Below are positions 57,636-64,000 of a stretch of DNA of 64,000 nt, piece after piece. A program made the position numbers and the translations under genes. The first letter of the stretch is position 1, and every line of letters starts with the position of its first letter. The stretch lies in the NCBI RefSeq assembly GCF_018294505.1, contig NC_057797.1, positions 128,714,051 through 128,778,050 on the forward strand, given 5' to 3'. The notes beneath the pieces are model-generated. The model was not told where the DNA came from, searched no databases, and saw only the letters and a list, made by a program, of their open reading frames with translations. The DNA comes from Triticum aestivum (lineage: Eukaryota; Streptophyta; Magnoliopsida; Poales; Poaceae).

Positions 57636-59013
57636 GCCATCCGTGGCATGGGAAGGGGAGCCGAACAATAACAGCCCGGACCCAACCGCACCGCCCGACT
57701 CTGAGCATTCTGACACAATCGGTGGCTCTGCCATTGAAGTAACACTTTCAGCCAACGTAATAATGGCCGTCATTGCCCTATGGACGGAACCATTCCTCGC
57801 CTACCTTACTAGGCAGGTACTCCTCGAGGACCAGAATGAGGCACGCTGCATAGTGCGGCGATCCAAAGCCTACAGAGTCTACGAGGGGGAGCTTTATAAG
57901 AAAAGCACTACCGGAGTCCTTCAAAGGTGCATCTCCGAAAAGGAGGGGCGGAATCTCCTGGCTGAAATCCATGTCGGACTCAGCGGTCATCACGCTGCAG
58001 CCCGATCTCTGGTAAGCAAGGCCTTCTGTACAAGTTTTTATTGGCCGACGGCCCGGGAAGACGCTCAGGACTTAGTCCAGCGATGCACCGGTTGCCAGCT
58101 CTTTGCAAACCAAAGCCATATGCCACCCACCGCCCTCCAAACTATCCCCATCACTTGGCCCTTTGTGGTCTGGGGGCTTGATATGGTTGGACCCCTTAAA
58201 GGCGGAACCCACAAGCACAAGTACCTACTCGTCATGGTGGATAAGTTCACCAAATGGATAGAAGCCAAGCCTGTTAAGACGGCTGAATCCGGGCCTGTGA
58301 TAGACTTCATATCCAGGGTTGTACACCGTTACGGCGTCCCCCACAGCATCATCACTGATAATGGCACGAACTTTACGGCCGACGAGGTAAAACTCTGGCG
58401 CAAAAACTTGGGCATCAAGCTCGATTACGCTTCTGTCTATCACCCACAGACTAACGGCCAGGTCGAACGTGCAAACGGTCTTATCATGAGAGGCATTAAA
58501 CCCAGATTAGTATGATCCCTCAAGGAATCTAACACACACTGGGTAGAGGATCTCGACTCCGTACTCTAGGGGCTGCGGACCACACCGAATCGCACCACCG
58601 GATATACACCATTCTTCATGGTGTACGGCGCGGAGGCAGTTTTGCCCTGCGACATAATTCATGACTCACCTCGAGTGCGCATGTACGAAGAAAGAGAAGC
58701 CGAGCTCGATCGGCAGGACAGTTTGGACGCAATAGAGGAGGAGCGTGACGCGGCAAAAGCCCGTTCCGTATTTTATCAACAGCAGGCTCGAAGATACCAA
58801 GCAGAGAAGTACGGGCCAAAAATTACAACGTTGGCGAATTAGTTCTACGCCTGTCGGACAAGAAAAAGGACAAACTCAAGCCCAAGTGGGAAGGTCCCTT
58901 CATCATCGACCAAGTCCTGACTGGTGGTGCGTACCACCTGCGAAGTGCATCGGATAACCGACTCGAGCCGAACCCATGGAACGCAGCCCGCCTCCAAAGA
59001 TTCTATGCCTAGC
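57619..59013 (+). pseudogene. Integrase of element E, with stops
   Basis: Continues pol in another phase from the C-run. Zinc-binding set His118/His124-125 and Cys156/Cys159 (EIHVGLSGHH, CTGCQLF), catalytic Asp188 (GLDMVGPL), Asp247 (ITDNGTNF) and Glu283 (TNGQVERAN), all counted from 57619. TGA at 58513-58515 and TAG near 58568 interrupt the part after the core; the same phase resumes (YTPFFMVYGAEAVLPCDI) to 58842. A frameshift near 58805 moves the last ~65 codons (KPKWEGPFIIDQVLTGGAYH) to another phase, ending at TAG 59011-59013. No chromodomain, as expected for Tat. Confidence 0.9.
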
Positions 59014-59804
59014 GCCGGATCATGTGTTCTTCTCCTTACTCTGTCCATTTTTTATATATACCTTCTGTCTTGCATTTCTCTCCTTCTCTCTCTCCTTCCC
59101 TCTTATAGCCTTTAGAGGCTCACAAAGTGACGCGCTATCCGCGCTCAGCAAACCTGGGGGCTTCTTTCAACAGAAGCTTATTTCTACGGGCTTCACGCCC
59201 AACACATGTGTCAAACTTCCGCGTGTACCTTTTATTCACCACTATATGCATCGATATGACTTAAGTTTTGGCCAAGCTGGGTTGCCTGGCTCCTATGCTT
59301 ACCCTTACATTCCCGATTGTTCAGCTAGGCGGTAAAGGAAGCACCTCTGCGATTGTTACTGCCGGGTCAGCCGGACGTGTACCTCAGACTGGGTGAAGCC
59401 GAAAGCTAGCATTCTTAAGGGAATATTCGGTCGATGAACTAAAGACGATCTTTTTTATTTTTTCCACGTGCCCCCAGATGTTTTTCCTGCGTTTCTCTTT
59501 GCAGCATGGACATGCACTTTAGGGCATGCCTCCCAGGGAAAGGAACCCCTAACGGAACTATTCTCCCTGGAAGATGTTTCTTACTAACCATGTAATATAA
59601 CATAACTAGTCGGGCACTTGTCTGTTCACGCCATAATGACCCCTACGCCTGGTCTCCACGCATTTCCCGGTTCCTATATAACCGCACGGGAATTCGGACA
59701 CACTCCGTACCATCAGGTCTCGAGGCTGAAGCGAAAAGGTCGGCCATGACAAACGATCTACAATCCGGCTAGAAGGCATTATAAATGTCAATTAAATTAC
59801 ATAG
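59014..59804. other. Non-coding stretch between convergent pol and antisense gene of E
   Basis: About 790 bp with T-rich runs (59047-59110, 59450-59463) and no credible gene. It lies between the 3' end of pol (plus) and the 3' end of the antisense gene (minus), so the two transcripts converge here. Confidence 0.6.
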
Positions 59805-62575
59805 TCATTTTGACTGATTGTACTCCTCTTCAATACCATCTAACATGCTGTCTAATTTACAGTCCTGCTGGGAATACTTTGCGGCCAACTCTACTTGGCC
59901 GTATACTAAGCTCATAGGGATCTTCTTCCCATCGGGCCCTATAGGACCAACCTCGGCCATATGGTTGGGGTCGGCCTGTGAATACCGCGTCTTCACCATG
60001 GCCCAGGCCTCCCTAGCGCCTTGACGGCAGGCTGATATCTTCCACAACTGGAAGCACCGCCGTGCTCCCCTCAGCTTCTCCGCAAGCTCTCCAAGACCTT
60101 CGGGGGTGGAGACGGATGGCCACAGGACCTGGGCGACACCTCGCATCGCCTGCTGAACTCGATCGAGCAATTGCAAGAACTCGGGAAGAAGGTCACCCGT
60201 AGAACCGGGCATCTCCTCTGCAGGACGACCTGTTAACATACCTACGGACATTGCTCTGTTAATCAACGGCACCACCGAACTTTCTTTTAAAAGGTTCGTT
60301 CAAGCACTTACTAAATATGCCGCGCCGAAGCCGCTGATTCTCCTTCACGGAGTCTGACAGCTGGGCACGAACATCTTTTAGCTCGACGCCCAGCCGGGTG
60401 TTGGCATCTTGGAGAACGTTCTTCTCCCCCATCACCTTTAACAGCACCCTCTCACCAGCCTTTAGTTGGCGTTCGAGGTATTGCCTTTCCGGATTCAATC
60501 CGGCGCCATCTGCAATTTTATTTGTCAGATTCGCACGAAAGTCGTGCTTCGCCACATACTTATCTTTCGAAATGTATATTACCATAGGGGGTCTCCTTAG
60601 GCTCCCCTGCCGCGGCTAGTGCGGCCTCCAGTTGGGCTTTGCACTCTCCAGCTCCTGGGTCAGTAGGGAATTCTTTTCTGTAAGAACCTGCATTTCAAAT
60701 GATCCTTAAACCAGTTATTCTAACTGTTTTCAGTCTCGGGGGCTACTGCTACATATATATTTACCAAAATTTTCTTACCCGTATGTCTTTTACATATTGC
60801 TCCGTGGCTCTGGCTAGACCATTTTGAGCGGCACGAAGGTGCGCATCTCCCGAATTGAAGGCATCTAATGCCTCTTGGGAGAAGCAAGCGTCGCGAAGAA
60901 TTGTCCGGCGACGCCTGTGGTTCATGGCACTTTCCACCTCTGAGTTGGTGGCAGATAACCCGTCCGCATCCTCCATCGGAGGAACGTCTGGCACATGCCT
61001 TGCGTTCACTTCCGCCCCCGGACCAGGCTGTGGAGCCTGGCCGGTGGAGGCGCGATTAACAGCCTCTCCGGATATAGTCCGGCGAGGTCTCTTTGTCCTG
61101 AAAAGGGCACGAGTGTCAAGTGTGCCTCGAAGGTATAACAACTGGGATAAAGGGGCGCGCCATACCTTCGCGCTGACGCCTCGGTCCGGACTGCACCTCT
61201 TTTCTGCCCATGGGGCCCTGCAGCCCCTGGTTGGTTTGTCGCCGCAGGTTTGGCTTCTGCCTCAAAAACCTCCCCTGCAAAGTTCGGTTGCAATCAGGAA
61301 ATTAAACACGCGTGGACGGACCCCTGTCCGGGGTACAGGGACTTCAGTCTCAGGTACCTGGTGTGTTCGGATTAGCCCTGGGTAATCAGCCGTAATGGCC
61401 ACCAGGGCGTTGTCCTCGCTCAATTGATGGAACACTCCATCAATCAGCTCCACAGATATGTCCGGATCCTCTTGAGAGGCCGGGTCAAGAGACCGTCCTG
61501 AGTCCTCGGGTTGTGGAGGCGGGCTGCTTATGTCCTTAACGGCCCGGCGCAGTTTCTACGTTGAAGTCATCAGACTAAGTATTTAACAATGGGAACACTA
61601 AACGGATGAGCAAGTAAATGCGACCACTTACCCAGCTTGGGGGATTGTGCATAGAGAATCCACCCTATGGGTTGACGTGGAGAAATTCCTCCTCTTCTCC
61701 CTTGTACAAAGTGGATAAGATCTTTAATAGAGCGGCAACTGAATCTGGCCCTTTACGGCCGTAGCGGGTGGCGTCGTCCTCCCCGTTGAAATCCCACATG
61801 GGGTGGCTTCTGTACTGAAGCGGCTGCACCCCCCGCATGATGCATTCGGCCATAACTCAGATCATGGTTAGTCCGGAATGGGCCAACAATCTTATTCGGC
61901 CCATGAGATAAACGATGTCCCTATCACTTCCCCTTTGAGGGCTCTGTGGACACCAGCTTAGGCGCTTCTTTAAAGGAGCACTATCGAACTCTGGGAGGCC
62001 GATCCGGATAGGATCCGGCAGCGGGACGTCTTCTATATAGAACCATTCCGAGGGCCAGTCTTCGGACGCCTTCTTTGGGGTTCCGGACAGATATCCGGTC
62101 CCGGCGATGCGCCATACTTCGGCTCTACCCACTTGATACATTGACCCTTTCTTGGAACGGGGCACGAGGTAAAATAGCTCCTTCCACAGTCCAAAATGAG
62201 CTTCAATACCAAAGAACAGCTCGCAGAGGGCTACAAAGCCCGCGATATGCAATACTGAGGCAGGCGTGAGATGATGTAGCTGGAGGCCGTAGAACTCCAG
62301 CAGCCCCCGGAGAAACAGGTGGATGGGAAATCCGAGCCCCCTTATTAAGTAAGGAACAAGGCACACCCGCTCTCCTTTGGATGGATTAGGGGCATTCTCT
62401 TCTTGCTCTCCGTCGTTGTAGACGGTAAGACCGACTCGGACCGGGACCTTATAGGCCGGGGGAGAAATCCCTTGGTCTGAAGCGTCACTAGCTCGCTATG
62501 CGGAGTAGAACATCTCTCCCAATATCCAGGCTTAGGGCTAGAAGGGCGAGAGGAGGAGTTGCGGCGGCTGGCCAT
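59805..62575 (-). pseudogene. Antisense multi-exon accessory gene of element E (gypsy-type transposon domain)
   Basis: Minus-strand gene behind pol, the antisense additional ORF known from Tat elements. It starts at ATG 62575 (MASRRNSSSRPSSPKPG). The first large exon (to about 61660) carries LRGLLEFYGLQLHHLTPASV, HFGLWKELFYLVPRSKKG and RYGRKGPDSVAALLKIL, which I recognise as the plant putative gypsy-type transposon domain (Pfam PF04195). Further exon-like blocks at about 61453-61262, 61097-60779, 60690-60312 and 60229-59805 are joined by GT-AG borders, e.g. donor GTAAGT at 60311 and acceptor AACAG ending 60230 (82-bp intron), and acceptor TTTTCAG at about 61098. The last blocks are Glu/Leu-rich coiled coil (ERQYLERQLKAGERVLLKVM). 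A frameshift near 62460 and a TGA at about 61854 break it. Function unknown. Confidence 0.8.
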
Positions 62576-62902
62576 GGTGGAATGGACCTTTGATGAATGC
62601 GCTCTGATGAACACTCGTGGAGGGGAGAAGGTGTGGATTGGATCTAAATCCTCGTCCCCTTAAAAAGGGCAACTCATTTACATGGCTAGGGGTGTGAACA
62701 TAAAAACACTTAGACTTTTCATATTCGTTTGGCACATGGAAAGCGGCCATTATTGGGTGTAGAAGCCGAGGAGTGCAACATCTACAAGAAATCGGACTTT
62801 ATTCAAACAGGTACACGGAATTTGGAGGAGAACCCGCCTTGCAATGCCGAAGACAATCTGCGCGCCGGACTCATCGTCATTGAAGCCTGGTTCGGGGGCT
62901 AC
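62576..62902 (-). promoter_or_regulatory. Upstream region of the antisense gene of E; includes polypurine tract
   Basis: About 330 bp between the antisense ATG and the 3' LTR. No strong minus-strand TATA was found. The plus-strand TGGTTCGGGGGCTAC (62888-62902) is the polypurine tract of E, so the antisense promoter, if here, shares space with it. Confidence 0.5.
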
Positions 62903-63383
62903 TGAGGGAGTCCTAGATTAGGGGGTGTTCGGATAGCCGAACTATACCTTCAGCCAGACTCCTGGACTATGAAGATACAAGATTGAAGACTCTGTCCCGT
63001 GTCCGGAAGGGACTTTCCTTGGCGTGGAAGGCAAGCTTGGCGATACGGATGTTCAGATCTCCTACCATTGTAACCGACTTTATGTAACCCTAACCCTCTC
63101 CGGTGTCTATATAAACCGGGGGGTTTTAGTCCGTAGGACAAGATACACGTCAACAATCATACCATAGGCTAGCTTCTAGGGTTTAGCCTCTCTGATCTCG
63201 TGGTAGATCAACTCTTGTACTACCCATATCATCAATATTAATCAAGCAGGACGTAGGGTTTTACCTCCATCGAGAGGGCCCGAACCTGGGTAAAACTTCG
63301 TGTCCCCTGCCTCCTGTTACCATCCGGCCTAGACGCACAGTTCGGGAGCCCCTACCCGAGATCCGCCGGTTTTGACACCGACA
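62903..63383 (+). repeat. 3' LTR of element E (481 bp)
   Basis: Direct repeat of 53365-53845 with 12 substitutions and no indel, followed by the CCCAT duplication. Confidence 0.95.
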
Positions 63384-63388
63384 CCCAT

Positions 63389-63632
63389 CTTTGCGTGAAA
63401 CCGAGGACAAAAAATCCTATAAATAGATAAACCATCAGAAATAACCCTAGATCAGAAGTTCCACCGCCGCAAGGCTCTGTAGCCACCAAAAAACAATCTA
63501 GACCCCATTATGGCACCTTGTCGGAGGGGGGAATCATCTCCGGTGGCCATCTTCATCATCCCAGCGGCCACCACGATGAGGAGGGAGTAGTCCACCCTCG
63601 GGGCTAAGGGTTTGTACCAGTAGCTATGTGTT

Positions 63633-63666
<34 letters not shown>

Positions 63667-64000
63667 TTCTTGAGATGTCATGATCTTGATGTATCATGGG
63701 ATTTGTTAATATAGTCGGATCATATGGTGTTTTCCCCTCTCTATTTTGTTGTGATGAATTGAGTTTTTCCCTTTGAGATTTTGTTGTTATCGGATTGAAT
63801 ACTTTTATGGATTTGAGAACACTTGATATATGTCTTGCAATTGAATACCCGTGGTGACAATGGGGTATCTCATTGATTCACTTGATATATGTTTTGGCAC
63901 TCAACTCACGGATTCCCAAGGTGACATTGGGTTAATCTATGCATAGGGGTTGATGCACGTTCTTGTCTTTGTTTCTCCGGTAGAAATCTTGGGGCACTCT
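63389..64000 (+). repeat. D LTR 3, right part (runs off the window)
   Basis: Resumes D LTR sequence (CTTTGCGTGAAACCG) after the E duplication. TATAAATA at 63418-63425; CT microsatellite at 63636-63663, the longest of the three LTRs. Confidence 0.9.

Larger units (their letters stand above)
53365..63383 (+). mobile_element. Element E: complete Tat-lineage Gypsy element
   Basis: Two 481-bp LTRs (53365-53845 and 62903-63383) flanked by a perfect CCCAT duplication (53360-53364 and 63384-63388) inside D LTR 3. Plus-strand gag and pol (53893-59013) with a second RNase H before integrase, and an antisense multi-exon gene behind pol (59805-62575), are the marks of the Tat lineage. I count 12 differences between the LTRs (2.5%); at the commonly used grass rate of 1.3e-8 per site per year that is about one million years. 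RT and RNase H have lost catalytic residues and integrase carries stops, so the copy is dead. Confidence 0.95.
39756..64000 (+). mobile_element. Element D: non-autonomous Athila-type element, LTR-int-LTR-int-LTR
   Basis: Three direct LTRs (39756-41385; 45454-47051; 53049-53364 continuing 63389-64000+) separate two internal regions of the same kind (41386-45453, 4068 bp; 47052-53048, about 4041 bp after removing J, its duplication and the 287-bp insertion). Each internal region has two tRNA-Asp sites, one acidic reading frame and a long non-coding 3' part, and no gag-pol. The left flank ATAAT (39751-39755) is the candidate target duplication; the right end is outside the window. The layout fits recombination between two tandem or sister copies sharing the middle LTR. 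LTRs differ by about 5-7%, so this is older than A, B or E. Confidence 0.88.

Overview
The window is a solid block of nested LTR retrotransposons, as in the intergenic heterochromatin of a large grass genome. The Copia LTRs of Angela/WIS/BARE type, the Athila-lineage LTRs that open TGATACGTC and use a tRNA-Asp primer site, the long-LTR chromoviruses and the Tat-lineage element with an antisense gene together point to a Triticeae species (Triticum/Aegilops, less likely barley). No host gene, tRNA, rRNA or CRISPR array was found. Family names are given only at lineage level because nothing could be searched.

Left half, 1-36 kb. At 1-3156 lies the 5' end of a minus-strand Gypsy element (X). It sits in the 3' spacer of a plus-strand chromovirus (C), whose ~5 kb 3' LTR is at 28921-33967. 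The same spacer is split at 3278/27099 by a complete minus-strand Athila-lineage element (A, 3279-27098, TSD ATTCA). The integrase gene of A is in turn split by a complete minus-strand Tekay/Del-like chromovirus (B, 7938-21867) with 4.1 kb LTRs. C appears to lie in a Tat-like element F (33968-35947), F in an Athila-like element G (35948-37489), and G in a Copia LTR H (37490-38080). If each junction is an insertion, nesting is six deep (H, G, F, C, A, B). The H, G, F and C levels are inferred from junctions only, because their left parts are outside the window.

Right half, 38-64 kb. A second Copia LTR (I, 38081-39755) lies inside H. Into it went a non-autonomous Athila-type element (D) with the layout LTR-internal-LTR-internal-LTR (LTRs at 39756-41385, 45454-47051 and from 53049). 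D has no recognisable gag-pol. It carries an acidic Asp/Asn-rich reading frame, a duplicated tRNA-Asp primer site, and a 3' region matching that of element A. Its second internal copy holds a solo LTR (J, 50683-52346, TSD TGATG) and a 287-bp insertion. Its third LTR is split by a complete Tat-lineage element (E, 53365-63383, TSD CCCAT) with gag and pol on the plus strand and a multi-exon antisense gene behind pol.

Every pol gene is broken by stops, frameshifts or lost catalytic residues, so no element looks autonomous today. Hand-compared LTR pairs differ by about 2.5% (E), 2.3% (A) and roughly 2% (B, spot checks), against about 5-7% between the D LTRs; D is therefore the oldest of the measurable insertions. 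The least explained features are the extra ORF upstream of gag in B, the exon-like acidic coding stretches inside the LTRs of B and C, the acidic ORF and double primer site of D, and a GC-rich hairpin just upstream of the TATA box shared by A, D, G and J.
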